NCBI RefSeq assembly: GCF_011299595.1 | Contig: NZ_CP049867.1 | Coordinates: 930,001-994,000, forward strand | Direction: 5' to 3' | Origin: Nocardioides sp. HDW12B | GTDB taxonomy: Bacteria; Actinomycetota; Actinomycetes; Propionibacteriales; Nocardioidaceae | Length of the DNA: 64,000 nucleotides | Shown: positions 35,702 through 43,575 of the stretch, one piece after another | Layout of the letters: each line of letters opens with the position of its first letter | Numbering within the stretch: position 1 is the first letter of the stretch | Notes under the pieces: model-generated | Databases searched by the model: none | What the model saw: only the letters and a program-made list of their open reading frames with translations | What the model was told of the DNA's origin: nothing | Made by a program: the position numbers and the translations under genes

Positions 35702-36456
35702 GCGTCCCCGTCCTCGACGTCCGCGGCCTGGCCTACGCCTACCCCGACGGCCACCAGGCGCTGTACGGCGTCGACCTGCACGTCCACGCCGGGGAGCGGG
35801 TGGCGCTGCTGGGGCCGAACGGTGCCGGCAAGACCACCCTGGTCCTCCACCTCAACGGGCTGCTGCGCGCCGGCGCCGGCTCGGTCGCCGTCTCGGGGCT
35901 GCCCGTCGAGGACCGGCACCTGGGCGAGATCCGGCGCCGGGTCGGGCTGGTGTTCCAGGACCCCGACGACCAGCTCTTCATGCCGCGGGTGCGCGAGGAC
36001 GTCGCCTTCGGGCCGCGCAACCTGGGGCTCCGGGGGGCCGAGCTCGACGCGCGGGTGGCCGAGGCCCTCGAGCAGGTCGGGATGCTCGAGCACGTCGACC
36101 GGGCGCCCCACCACCTGTCCTTCGGGCAGCGGCGCCGGGTGGCGGTGGCCACCGTGCTGGCGATGCGGCCCGAGATCCTCGTGCTCGACGAGCCGTCGTC
36201 GAACCTCGACCCGGCCTCGCGCCGCGAGCTGGCCGACATCCTGCGCGGCCTCGACGTCACCGTCCTGATGGTGACCCACGACCTGCCCTACGCCCTCGAG
36301 CTCTGCCCGCGCTCGGTGGTGCTGTCCGAGGGCCACGTGGTGGCCGACGGCCCCACCGGCGAGGTGCTGGTCGACGAGGCGCTGATGGCGCGGCACCGGC
36401 TGGAGCTGCCCTTCGGTTTCGATCCCCGGACCATGGGCACCCGTAGACCCGGGTAA
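35698..36456 (+). CDS. cbiO: ECF transporter ATP-binding subunit CbiO
   Basis: 252 residues. Walker A GPNGAGKTT, Q-loop VFQDPDDQLF, signature LSFGQRRRVAVA, Walker B ILVLDEPSSNLD and H-loop MVTHDLPY. It drives metal import by CbiMNQ. Last gene of the four-gene operon; the full set cbiM-N-Q-O is present with no gap larger than 1 bp inside it. Confidence 0.95.
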   Translation: MSVPVLDVRGLAYAYPDGHQALYGVDLHVHAGERVALLGPNGAGKTTLVLHLNGLLRAGAGSVAVSGLPVEDRHLGEIRRRVGLVFQDPDDQLFMPRVREDVAFGPRNLGLRGAELDARVAEALEQVGMLEHVDRAPHHLSFGQRRRVAVATVLAMRPEILVLDEPSSNLDPASRRELADILRGLDVTVLMVTHDLPYALELCPRSVVLSEGHVVADGPTGEVLVDEALMARHRLELPFGFDPRTMGTRRPG

Positions 36457-36524
36457 CCTACGGACCCAGCGGTCAGGCCGGCCGGCCCAACCCCCCGACG
36501 AACCGCGACCGAGGAGTGCTTCTC

Positions 36525-36815
36525 GTGGCACCTGCTGAATCTTCTGGCTCCGCCGACAAGCGGGACGGGTCCGCACCGAGCCCCGACACGCTCGAGCGCG
36601 AGATGGAGCAGACCCGGCTCCGGCTGGCCGCCACCATCGACGAGCTCGTCGACCGCACCAGCCCCAAGCGCGTCGTACGCCGTGAGGTCGCCTCCCTGCG
36701 CGCCGCCTTCATCGACGAGCAGGGCAACCCCCGCACCGACACGCTCGCCAAGGTCGCCGGCGGTGTGGCCGGGGTCGTGGTGCTGCTGGTGGTCATCCGC
36801 CGCGTGACGCGCTGA
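36525..36815 (+). CDS. DUF3618 membrane protein
   Basis: 96 residues. TLEREMEQTRLRLAATIDELVDRTSPKRVVRREV is the DUF3618 signature; a single C-terminal membrane helix (VAGGVAGVVVLLVVIRRV) anchors it. GTG at 36525 chosen because GAGGAG lies about 9 bp upstream; an in-frame GTG at 36516 sits on top of that site. Unknown function. 14 bp from the GroES-like gene. Confidence 0.85.
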   Translation: MAPAESSGSADKRDGSAPSPDTLEREMEQTRLRLAATIDELVDRTSPKRVVRREVASLRAAFIDEQGNPRTDTLAKVAGGVAGVVVLLVVIRRVTR

Positions 36816-36829
36816 CGACGGACCCCGCC

Positions 36830-37153
36830 GTGGCGGACAAGACCCCCATCCGGATGCTGCACGACCGGGTGCTGGTCCAGCTGGACCGGGAGGCCGGCGA
36901 GCGTCGCTCGACCGGTGGCATCGTCATCCCCGCGACCGCGGTGGTCGGCAACCGCCGCCTCGCCTGGGCCAAGGTCGCCGCGGTCGGCCCGCACGTGCGG
37001 GCCGTCGAGCCCGGCGACCGGGTGCTGTTCGACCCCGAGGACAAGGGCGAGGTCGAGGTCAACGGGGAGGCCTACGTGCTCATGCGGGAGCGTGACGTCC
37101 ACGCCGTGGCGGCGGAGCGGCTCGAGGACAGCGAGACCGGCCTCTACCTCTGA
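36830..37153 (+). CDS. GroES-like chaperonin-10 family protein
   Basis: 107 residues of the Cpn10 fold: RMLHDRVLVQLDREAGERRSTGGIVIPATA contains the mobile-loop region and VEPGDRVLFDPEDKGEVEVNGEAYVLMRERDVHAV closes the beta barrel. No groEL is nearby, and the mobile loop (ERRSTGG) differs from the canonical one, so it is probably a second, specialised GroES paralogue. GTG start at 36830; likely cotranscribed with the DUF3618 gene. Confidence 0.85.
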   Translation: MADKTPIRMLHDRVLVQLDREAGERRSTGGIVIPATAVVGNRRLAWAKVAAVGPHVRAVEPGDRVLFDPEDKGEVEVNGEAYVLMRERDVHAVAAERLEDSETGLYL

Positions 37154-37187
37154 GGCCCTCCGAGCCAGGTGGGCGTGCCGTCCGAGT

Positions 37188-37703
37188 TCACTGCACCAGC
37201 AGCTTGAGCACGAGCGCGCCCGTCTCGTGCTCCTCGACGTCGATCGCGCCGGGGTTCTCGATGACGATCTGCGCCGTGGTGCTGCCGGGGCCGAACTCGA
37301 CGTACTGCTCGGGGCTCGCGTGGACGTGCATCTCCCCGGCCCGGTCGGACTGGATCTGCAGCGTGATGGGGGAGTCGATGTCGGCCTCGACCACCTCGGC
37401 CTGCGGGCTGACCTCGTCGCCTCGGACCGTGACGTCGACGACGAGGCCGGTGGGGGTCGGTGCCGGCGTCGCGGAGGGCGGGGTCCGCGTCGGCTTCGTC
37501 GCGGACGGCGACGCGGACAGGGTCTCCTCGGGAGCCTCGCTCGCGGTCTCGGAGGGGGTCTCGCTCGCCGACTCGGTCGGAGAGGCCGCGGCCTCGGTCG
37601 CGGGTTCGTCCTGACCGCAGCCGGACAGCCCGGCGAGGGCGAGGACGCCCGCTGCGGTCAGGGCGGCGGTGCGGAGGGTCAGGGCACGTCGGGCAGGGCG
37701 CAT
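37188..37703 (-). CDS. Lipoprotein with cupredoxin-like domain
   Basis: 171 residues. Lipobox ALAGLSGC near residue 29 after a basic signal sequence (RPARRALTLRTAAL). A Ser/Thr/Glu/Pro-rich linker follows, then a C-terminal ~80-residue beta domain with MHVHASPEQYVEFGPG, reminiscent of EfeO-type cupredoxin-like domains; the HVH pair could bind metal. Anchored to the outer face of the membrane. ATG at 37703 preferred; an in-frame ATG at 37712 is also possible. Confidence 0.75.
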   Translation of the reverse strand: MRPARRALTLRTAALTAAGVLALAGLSGCGQDEPATEAAASPTESASETPSETASEAPEETLSASPSATKPTRTPPSATPAPTPTGLVVDVTVRGDEVSPQAEVVEADIDSPITLQIQSDRAGEMHVHASPEQYVEFGPGSTTAQIVIENPGAIDVEEHETGALVLKLLVQ

Positions 37704-37777
37704 GAGGAGCATTCTCGCTGGTGCCGTCCCCGGCGCGGGCAGCGGCACCCCGGCGGCGCGGCGGAAAGCGGAGCCGG

Positions 37778-37942
37778 TCAGGCGGGGTGGCTCTCAGCGC
37801 GGATCGCGAAGATCTCGGCGTAGAGGTCGTAGGCGTCGGGACGACGCTTCTGCTGGGCCGGGACGACGGTCTCCGACGCGGCGGGGTCCGGCTCGGCCGG
37901 TGTCGCGGCCGCGGTCTCGCGTCGCTGCTGGGCGTGGATCAT
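37778..37942 (-). CDS. Small protein with LYAEIFAIR core (LYAEI family, copy 1)
   Basis: 54 residues; the last 20 contain RPDAYDLYAEIFAIRAESHP. The gene at 40192-40374 shares the core (DVFRLYAEIYALRLVEPE): about half of 18 positions are identical. GAGGA site about 8 bp before the ATG at 37942 supports translation. No signal peptide or cysteines. I do not recognise the family. It is divergent from the glycerophosphodiesterase gene. Confidence 0.6.
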   Translation of the reverse strand: MIHAQQRRETAAATPAEPDPAASETVVPAQQKRRPDAYDLYAEIFAIRAESHPA

Positions 37943-38099
37943 GGTGTCGGTCCTCTTCCCGGTGCGGCGGGGGTGCACGAGCAGCCCCGCCTGTGGTGGA
38001 TGCCTACCCCCGCCCCCTCGGCGGAAACGTCCGCGGAGCGTCGCTGGCTAGACATGTCAGGGACAACTGCGCGACACCCCCTGAGGTCACGCTCGGGTC

Positions 38100-38960
38100 A
38101 TGAGCCTGTCGGAACCACGTCCCGTCACTCACCTCGGTCCCGGTGCCCTCTCAGGTGAGGGGGACCGACGACCGTGGTCGTCCGAGGGACGTCCAGCGGC
38201 CACCGTCGAGCAGGTGCTCGCCGTGGCCCACCGAGGAGCGAGCGCTCGCGCCCCGGAGAACACGCTGGCCGCCGTGCGGCTGGCCGCCGACCTGGGAGCC
38301 GACGCGGTCGAGGTCGACCTGCAGCGCACCCGCGACGGCGCGCTGGTGCTCCTGCACGACGCCGGGCTCGGGCGCACCACCGACGCCGCGACGCGGCTGC
38401 GGGGGCGCGGGCCCTGGTCGGTCGGCAGCCTGACCCTGGCCGAGGTGCGCCGCCTCGACGCGGGGAGCTGGAAGAGCCCGGAGTTCGCCGGCGAGGCGGT
38501 GCCGACGCTGGCCGAGACGCTGGCCGTGGTCGGCGCCCGAGCCGGGTTGCGGCTGCTCGTGGAGCTCAAGCTGCCCGAGCGGCACCCCGGCATCGTCGCC
38601 GACCTCGCCGCGGAGCTGACCCGGGCGCACGCCACCGGCGTCGTCGACCTCTCCCGCGTGGTGGTGCAGTCGTTCGACGTCGCCGCGGTCAAGGAGCTCA
38701 AGGCGCGCTGCCCCCGGCTCGTCGTCGGCGTCCTCGGGCTGCCGCCCCGCGAGCACCTGCCGGCGCTCGGCACCTGGGCGGGACAGGTCAACCCGCACCA
38801 CGCGGCCCTCGACGCCGGCTACGTCGAGGCGGTCCACGCCAACGGCATGCGGTGCCTGACCTGGACCGTCGACCACCGCTTCGCGATGCGCCGGGCGCTG
38901 CGGGCCGGGGTCGACGGGGTCATCACGAACCGACCGGACGTGTTCCTCCGACAGCGCTGA
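38100..38960 (+). CDS. Glycerophosphodiester phosphodiesterase
   Basis: 286 residues. HRG motif at His44 (AVAHRGASARAPENTL), metal ligands Glu71 and Asp73 (AVEVDLQRTRDG), and His86 (LVLLHD). The C-terminal HHAALDAGYVEAVHANGMRCLTWTVD and GVDGVITNRPD complete the TIM barrel. It cleaves glycerophosphodiesters to glycerol-3-phosphate. No signal peptide; the first ~38 residues are extra relative to the family and a later start is possible. Its end overlaps the convergent methylase gene by 38 bp. Confidence 0.92.
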   Translation: MSLSEPRPVTHLGPGALSGEGDRRPWSSEGRPAATVEQVLAVAHRGASARAPENTLAAVRLAADLGADAVEVDLQRTRDGALVLLHDAGLGRTTDAATRLRGRGPWSVGSLTLAEVRRLDAGSWKSPEFAGEAVPTLAETLAVVGARAGLRLLVELKLPERHPGIVADLAAELTRAHATGVVDLSRVVVQSFDVAAVKELKARCPRLVVGVLGLPPREHLPALGTWAGQVNPHHAALDAGYVEAVHANGMRCLTWTVDHRFAMRRALRAGVDGVITNRPDVFLRQR

Positions 38961-40056
38961 GCGGGCGCGGGCCGGGCTGCTGCGGCGGAGCCTCGAGGGG
39001 CCGGGCCGCCGCGCCCGCGGCCAGGGCCGCCTCGACCCGCGCGGCGTCACCGGCGACGAAGACCAGCTCGGTGTTCCGCAGGTGCGAGACCCGGCCGACC
39101 TTGGAGCCGTCGGGCCCGTGGATGCCGATCTGCGCCCCGACGTACCGCTTGCTGTCGAAGGCCAGCACGCCGACGCGCTCGTGCCCGGCGTCGCGCAGCG
39201 AGCGGGTCATCTGCTCCGGGGTGATCCAGGACTCGTCGTTGTAGGAGACCACCACGACGTCCGCGCGCGCGGACCGGATCAGCGCGTCGAGGGCGGCGGG
39301 CATGTCGGCCTTGCGGTTGAAGACGCTGCGGGTGGACTCCTCGCGGGCGTCGACGCGCTTGCAGGCCACGCCGTAGTGCTCGGGGGCGTCCCAGCGCACC
39401 AGCGTCTCCCACACGTGGTAGTTGGTGAAGTAGCGGTGGTGGTTGTACGGCGGGTCGAGGTACATGAGGTCGACCGGGCCCAGCGTGGCCACCGCCGAGA
39501 CGGCGTCGTCCTGCACCGTGCGGCCCACCCCCGGCAGCAGCACGGGCGCACGCAGGGTCAGCGTGCGCTGCGCCCGCGGCGCCCAGCTCTTCAGGTAGGC
39601 CATCTGCACCCCGGTGGTGGAGTCGACGCGGTCGGCGGCCATCAACAGGCTCGTGAGGAGCAGGGGGCGCAGCGGGGAGTCGCCCCAGCGGTCCTCGACG
39701 GCCTCGCGGATGGCGTCCACCCGTGCGCCGTTCTCCGGCCGCAGGAACCGCGACTGCTCGCAGAAGGTGGCGGTGAAGTAGCCGCGACGTCCCGGCAGCG
39801 CGTCCAGCTCGGCGAGCGCGTCGGCGAGCTCGTCGGTGTCGACCGTCGCGGCGTCGGTGGCCACGAAGCAGTCGCTGAGCACGGCGCTGTAGCTGGCCAG
39901 GTCGACGGCCGTGGTGTGCAGCCCGCGCCGCTTGAGCTCCTGGGCGACCCGGGTGGTGCCGGTGAAGAGGTCCACCGCGGTGCGGGCGCCGGTCGCCTCC
40001 GCCAGCGCCCCCAGCACCGGGACCAGCTTGCGCTTCGATCCCAGGTACTTGATCAC
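38923..40056 (-). CDS. Solitary DNA adenine methyltransferase (D12 class)
   Basis: 377 residues. IKYLGSKRKLVPVL and DLFTGTTRVAQELKRRG are the AdoMet-binding and G-loop motifs; catalytic DPPY at 201-204 in VDLMYLDPPYNHHRYFTNY. N6-adenine methylation in DNA is expected. No restriction gene or specificity subunit is next to it, so it is an orphan methylase or part of a system elsewhere. Convergent overlap of 38 bp with the phosphodiesterase gene. Confidence 0.92.
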   Translation of the reverse strand: MIKYLGSKRKLVPVLGALAEATGARTAVDLFTGTTRVAQELKRRGLHTTAVDLASYSAVLSDCFVATDAATVDTDELADALAELDALPGRRGYFTATFCEQSRFLRPENGARVDAIREAVEDRWGDSPLRPLLLTSLLMAADRVDSTTGVQMAYLKSWAPRAQRTLTLRAPVLLPGVGRTVQDDAVSAVATLGPVDLMYLDPPYNHHRYFTNYHVWETLVRWDAPEHYGVACKRVDAREESTRSVFNRKADMPAALDALIRSARADVVVVSYNDESWITPEQMTRSLRDAGHERVGVLAFDSKRYVGAQIGIHGPDGSKVGRVSHLRNTELVFVAGDAARVEAALAAGAAARPLEAPPQQPGPRPLSAVGGTRPVGS

Positions 40057-40148
40057 TCGGTGACCCTAGACCAGCCGAACGGTCAGACCTTCGCGCCACT
40101 TCGGTCCGCGACACGCACGGGGGACCGGACTACGGCAGCATGGGCAGT

Positions 40149-40166
40149 GCGGGACCAAAGTCCCGC
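40149..40166. promoter_or_regulatory. Near-perfect DosR-type box
   Basis: GCGGGAC-CAAA-GTCCCGC, a perfect 7-bp dyad whose core GGGAC-4-GTCCC equals the DevR/DosR half-sites. It ends 25 bp before the ATG of the second LYAEI gene. A weaker GGGACCGGACTACG lies 20-30 bp further upstream, as in tandem DosR sites. A DevR-like regulator is encoded at 50219-50917. The same dyad could also form an RNA hairpin. Confidence 0.6.
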
Positions 40167-40191
40167 CTCGGGCGGGAGAGAAGAGGGGTCG

Positions 40192-40374
40192 ATGGTCGAG
40201 GACGTGACCGGCGCGGTGCAGGGGCGCTGCGGGGACGTGTTCCGGTTGTACGCCGAGATCTACGCGCTGCGACTGGTCGAGCCGGAGCTCGACACGGTCG
40301 TCCTGGCGCCCGACGAGCCGCTGGTCGAGCTGCTCCCGGCGGCGACGCCGGTGGTGCCGGAGGCGCCGCGCTAG
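40192..40374 (+). CDS. Small protein with LYAEIYALR core (LYAEI family, copy 2)
   Basis: 60 residues: VEDVTGAVQGRCGDVFRLYAEIYALRLVEPE then a Pro/Val-rich tail (DEPLVELLPAATPVVPEAPR). AGAAGAGG about 5 bp before the ATG. Paralogous to 37778-37942; here the core is central rather than C-terminal. Directly downstream of a DosR-like box and 10 bp upstream of an aldo/keto reductase, so probably the first gene of that transcript. Function unknown. Confidence 0.62.
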   Translation: MVEDVTGAVQGRCGDVFRLYAEIYALRLVEPELDTVVLAPDEPLVELLPAATPVVPEAPR

Positions 40375-40383
40375 GTTCGGCCC

Positions 40384-41418
40384 ATGCGCTACCGACCACT
40401 GGGCCGCAGCGGCTGTGCCGTGTCCTCCCTCGCCCTGGGGACCATGACCTTCGGCGCCGAGAGCGACGAGGCGGAGTCCCACGCCGTGCTCGACGCCTTC
40501 GTCGAGGCGGGGGGCACGCTCGTCGACACCGCCGACGTCTACTCGGCGGGGGTGTCGGAGGAGATCATCGGGCGATGGCGCCAGGCCCGGCCCGCCGACG
40601 TCACGGACGCGGTGGTGCTCGCGACCAAGGGTCGCTTTCCGATGGGCAGCGCGCCGAACACCAGCGGGCTCTCGCGCCGCCACCTCACCCGCGCCCTGGA
40701 CTCCTCGCTCGGACGGCTCGGCGTCGACGTCGTCGACCTCTACCAGGTGCACGCGTTCGACGCCTGGACCCCGTTGGAGGAGACGCTCCGCACCCTCGAC
40801 GACTTCGTCCGCGCCGGCAAGATCCACTACTACGGCTTGTCCAACTTCACCGGGTGGCAGCTCACCAAGGCCGTCCACGTCGCCCGGTCCCTCGGCCTGG
40901 CCGAGCCGGTCACGCTGCAGCCGCAGTACTCGCTGCTCGTGCGCGAGGTCGAGTGGGAGGTCGTGCCCGCCGTCCTCGACGCCGGGATGGGCATGCTGCC
41001 GTGGGGCCCGCTCGGCGGCGGCTGGCTGAGCGGGAAGTACCGCCGCGACCAGCGCCCGACCGGTGCCACCCGGCTGGGCGAGGACCCCGGCCGCGGCATG
41101 GAGGCGTGGGACCGGCGGGGCACCGAGCAGACCTGGGACGTGGTGGCCACGGTGGAGGCCGTGGCCGAGGAGCGCGGCGTCTCCATGGCCGAGGTCGCCC
41201 TGTCCTGGCTCACGGACCGCCCGGGTGTCACGTCGACGATCCTGGGCGCCCGCACCGTCGAGCAGGTCGCCGCGAACCTGCGCGCGGTCGACCTGCGGCT
41301 GGACGAGGCCGAGCGGTCCCGGCTGGACCGCGCGAGCCGGCCGCGGGTGGGCGACTACCCCTACGGGTCGCTGGGGGTGTCGCAGCGCGAGCGCCGCCTG
41401 GACGGCGGGCGCGACTGA
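40384..41418 (+). CDS. Aldo/keto reductase
   Basis: 344 residues. RYRPLGRSGCAVSSLALGTMTFG is the standard start. Catalytic tetrad candidates: Asp and Tyr in DTADVYSAG, Lys in LATKGRFPMG, His in YQVHAFDAW. The NADPH-binding C-terminus is TSTILGARTVEQVAANLRAVD. Broad carbonyl reductase family, cytosolic. Likely cotranscribed with the LYAEI small gene under a DosR-type box. Confidence 0.92.
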   Translation: MRYRPLGRSGCAVSSLALGTMTFGAESDEAESHAVLDAFVEAGGTLVDTADVYSAGVSEEIIGRWRQARPADVTDAVVLATKGRFPMGSAPNTSGLSRRHLTRALDSSLGRLGVDVVDLYQVHAFDAWTPLEETLRTLDDFVRAGKIHYYGLSNFTGWQLTKAVHVARSLGLAEPVTLQPQYSLLVREVEWEVVPAVLDAGMGMLPWGPLGGGWLSGKYRRDQRPTGATRLGEDPGRGMEAWDRRGTEQTWDVVATVEAVAEERGVSMAEVALSWLTDRPGVTSTILGARTVEQVAANLRAVDLRLDEAERSRLDRASRPRVGDYPYGSLGVSQRERRLDGGRD

Positions 41419-41431
41419 GTCGCCGCTCGTC

Positions 41432-42544
41432 TCAGCCGTCGGTGCCGGCCTCCGGGCCGACCTCCGGGTCGGCCTCGGGGACCTCCGGGTCGACCTCCAG
41501 GTCGGCGTGCCACGACTCGGTCCGCTCGGTGACCGCCCACCCCAGCGAGGTGTAGAGGCCGTCGGCGCCGGTGGGGGAGTCGGCGTCGACCTCCAGGTTG
41601 ACGCGGTTGCGGCCGCGCTCCGCGGCGTCGCGCAGCACGGTGCCGAGCAGGGCCTTGGCGACGCCCCGGCCGCGGGCCCGGCGGTGCACGCCGATGTAGT
41701 CGACGTAGCTGCCGGCCCGGCCGTGCTCGTCGGGGGTGAGCACCGAGCTCACGAGAGCGCCGCCCGGCTCGCCGTCCACCTCGGCGACCCACCAGTGGTC
41801 CCACCGGTGCCCGGGGTCCTCGCGCAGGCGCTGGAGGAACTCCGGGAAGCTCTCGCGGTAGGAGTTGAAGTGGTCGGCGAACGACTCCTCCAGCATCTGG
41901 TGCACCACCTGGATGTCGGCGGCGACCGGCAGGTCGTTCTCGTGGGTCGCCACGCGGCGTACGACGACGCCGTCGCGGACCTCGCCGAAGGCGTCGAGGT
42001 CCTCGGTGCCGCGCGTCATGTTCATCCACGTCCGCACGTGCCGGTAGCCGGCGGACCCGAGCCGACGGCGCTGGTCGGCGTCCGCCTCGTCGGCGTAGGC
42101 GTCGAGCTGGGTGGCGGTCAGCCCGCGGAGCCGTGCGGTGCCGGCGGCCGCCTCCCGGGCCCACGCGAGCAGGTGGGCCGCCGCGGCGTCGACGGCCTCC
42201 TGGGCCTGCTCGGCCTGCTCGGCACGGTGCGCCTGCTCGCTCGTCTCTCCGGTGCGGACCGGGGCGCAGGTGAGCTCGATGCCGGTGCGGCCGGCGGCGC
42301 GGTCGTGCACCGCGACCCAGCCCAGCAGCCGTCCGTCGGCGTCCTCGACGAGCAGCTGGCGCCGCGTCCACGACCCGGTGCCGGTGACCGTTGCCGCGAC
42401 GGCGCGCTGGTCGACCTTCGCCTGGCCGCGCACCGCGTCGCGGTGGGCCGCGACCAGCGTGGCCAGCGCGGCGACGTCGTCCTCGGCGGGCTCGCGGGCC
42501 AGCAGCCCGGTCGGCAGGGGAGGCAGGTCGCGAGGCGTGGTCAC
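41432..42544 (-). CDS. Double-domain GNAT acetyltransferase
   Basis: 370 residues with an N-terminal degenerate GNAT half (LLVEDADGRLLGWVAV) and a C-terminal complete one: YVDYIGVHRRARGRGVAKALLGTVL carries the acetyl-CoA loop RARGRG and GLYTSLGWAVTERTESW the final strand. This resembles mycothiol synthase/MshD-like tandem GNAT proteins, but I cannot assign a substrate. The last 25 residues form an acidic Pro-Glu repeat (DPEVPEADPEVGPEAG). Translation start ATG at 42544. Confidence 0.85.
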   Translation of the reverse strand: MTTPRDLPPLPTGLLAREPAEDDVAALATLVAAHRDAVRGQAKVDQRAVAATVTGTGSWTRRQLLVEDADGRLLGWVAVHDRAAGRTGIELTCAPVRTGETSEQAHRAEQAEQAQEAVDAAAAHLLAWAREAAAGTARLRGLTATQLDAYADEADADQRRRLGSAGYRHVRTWMNMTRGTEDLDAFGEVRDGVVVRRVATHENDLPVAADIQVVHQMLEESFADHFNSYRESFPEFLQRLREDPGHRWDHWWVAEVDGEPGGALVSSVLTPDEHGRAGSYVDYIGVHRRARGRGVAKALLGTVLRDAAERGRNRVNLEVDADSPTGADGLYTSLGWAVTERTESWHADLEVDPEVPEADPEVGPEAGTDG

Positions 42545-42577
42545 GCGGTCATTGTCGCCGACGCGTCACCGCCGGGG

Positions 42578-42715
42578 CCGCCGGGTGCGACCCGACGGGG
42601 CCCGAGGGACCCGGCGGGGTGGCCGGGTGGCCGCCGGGTGCGACCCGACGGGGCCCGAGGGACCCGGCGGGGTGGCCGGGTGGCCGGGTGGCCGGGTGGC
42701 CGGGTGGCCGGGTGG
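42578..42715. repeat. Two 53-bp direct repeats followed by five GGTGGCCG octamers
   Basis: Copies at 42578-42630 and 42631-42683 are identical. Each holds a dyad CCGCCGGGT ... ACCCGGCGG and ends in GGTGGCCGGGTGG. Five head-to-tail CCGGGTGG octamers occupy 42676-42715. The stretch lies 3' of the STAS gene and 5' of the GNAT gene, both leftward, so the dyads may serve as a doubled terminator. Confidence 0.88.
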
Positions 42716-42731
42716 AGCGCCAGGTGTGCGG

Positions 42732-43082
42732 TCAGGCGGCCGGGGCGGCGTCGAGCAGCGAGATGAGGCGGGCCAGCTGGGGGCGGGCGTCGGTGAGCGT
42801 GACGGTGCACCCGGCGCTGCGCGCGTCCTGGGCGAAGGCGAGCAGCTGACGCACGCCGTGGGAGTCGCAGAAGTCGAGCTCGTCCAGGCGCAGGTCGACG
42901 GCGGTGACGCCGCTCAGGTCGACGGCGGCGAGGTGCTCGGCGAGTCGTTCGTGGGTGGCGATGTCGACCTCGCCCCGGACGTGCAGGAGGAGGTGGGACG
43001 GACGCTTCTCGACGGCGACCTCGACAGGTCGCGCGGACGGGACGGTGCTGGTGCTGGTGGAGCGGGTGGTGGGTCCGGTCAT
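42732..43082 (-). CDS. STAS-domain anti-sigma factor antagonist
   Basis: 116 residues. After a Ser/Thr-rich ~25-residue start comes a STAS fold (RPSHLLLHVRGEVDIATHERLAEHL ... AVDLRLDELDFCDSHGVRQLL). The Ser of DSHG is the expected phosphorylation site. Such proteins bind RsbW-type kinases to release sigma factors; an RsbW-like ATPase gene is 6.6 kb away (49719-50105). GGAGG about 9 bp before the ATG at 43082. Confidence 0.88.
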   Translation of the reverse strand: MTGPTTRSTSTSTVPSARPVEVAVEKRPSHLLLHVRGEVDIATHERLAEHLAAVDLSGVTAVDLRLDELDFCDSHGVRQLLAFAQDARSAGCTVTLTDARPQLARLISLLDAAPAA

Positions 43083-43301
43083 AGAGGGTGCCTCCGAGGC
43101 GTGGGTGGCCTCGCTTGATGTTCTCCGGGATCGACGCTCGCCTTGCTGGCCGCGCACGAGAAACCCCGACTCTGGTGACGGTACGCCCTGAGGTGGGGAA
43201 ATCACAGTCACCAGGTTTGACCCGCGCCGAGGCTGGGCAGAACTTCACCCTTTGGGGTGGGATCGGTCCCGGAGGCGGCCGAGGCTCGTCCGGACGCACG
43301 A

Positions 43302-43329
43302 AAGGCCCCGTCCCGGGGGACGGAGCCTT
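43302..43329 (-). terminator. Terminator after tRNA-Lys
   Basis: AAGGC...CGTCC / GGACG...GCCTT hairpin with a 4-nt loop, 26 bp beyond the 3' end of the leftward tRNA gene, in a 272-bp gap that otherwise shows nothing. Confidence 0.55.
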
Positions 43330-43354
43330 GTCGCGAGAGGCCCGGGGGCCGCGG

Positions 43355-43427
<73 letters not shown>

Positions 43428-43498
43428 GTGAAGCGGTCCAACCGTACCAGCGGACGCGGCGGCAGATGAAATCGAGGTGGCGCAGGTGCGGAGACCGA

Positions 43499-43528
43499 CC
43501 AATCCGCACGCGACCGTCCGGCGAACTA
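43499..43528 (+). promoter_or_regulatory. Candidate SigK autoregulatory promoter
   Basis: CCAATCC (43499-43505), a 16-bp spacer, then CGAACTA (43522-43528), resembling the mycobacterial SigK promoter (CCATCC and CCGAATA types). It lies about 48 bp before the sigK ATG. Confidence 0.5.
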
Positions 43529-43575
43529 CCCTCGACACAGGACAGACTGCTGCCGGTTGCGAGAGAGGGGTGCCC

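Noticed and set aside
38062-38078. Half DosR-like site (GGGACAACTGCGCG) between the first LYAEI gene and the phosphodiesterase
   Set aside because: The second half-site does not match; kept out of the regulon claim.
38923-40056. Restriction-modification or phage-defence island around the DNA methylase
   Set aside because: Neighbours are metabolic genes; no nuclease, helicase or toxin is present.
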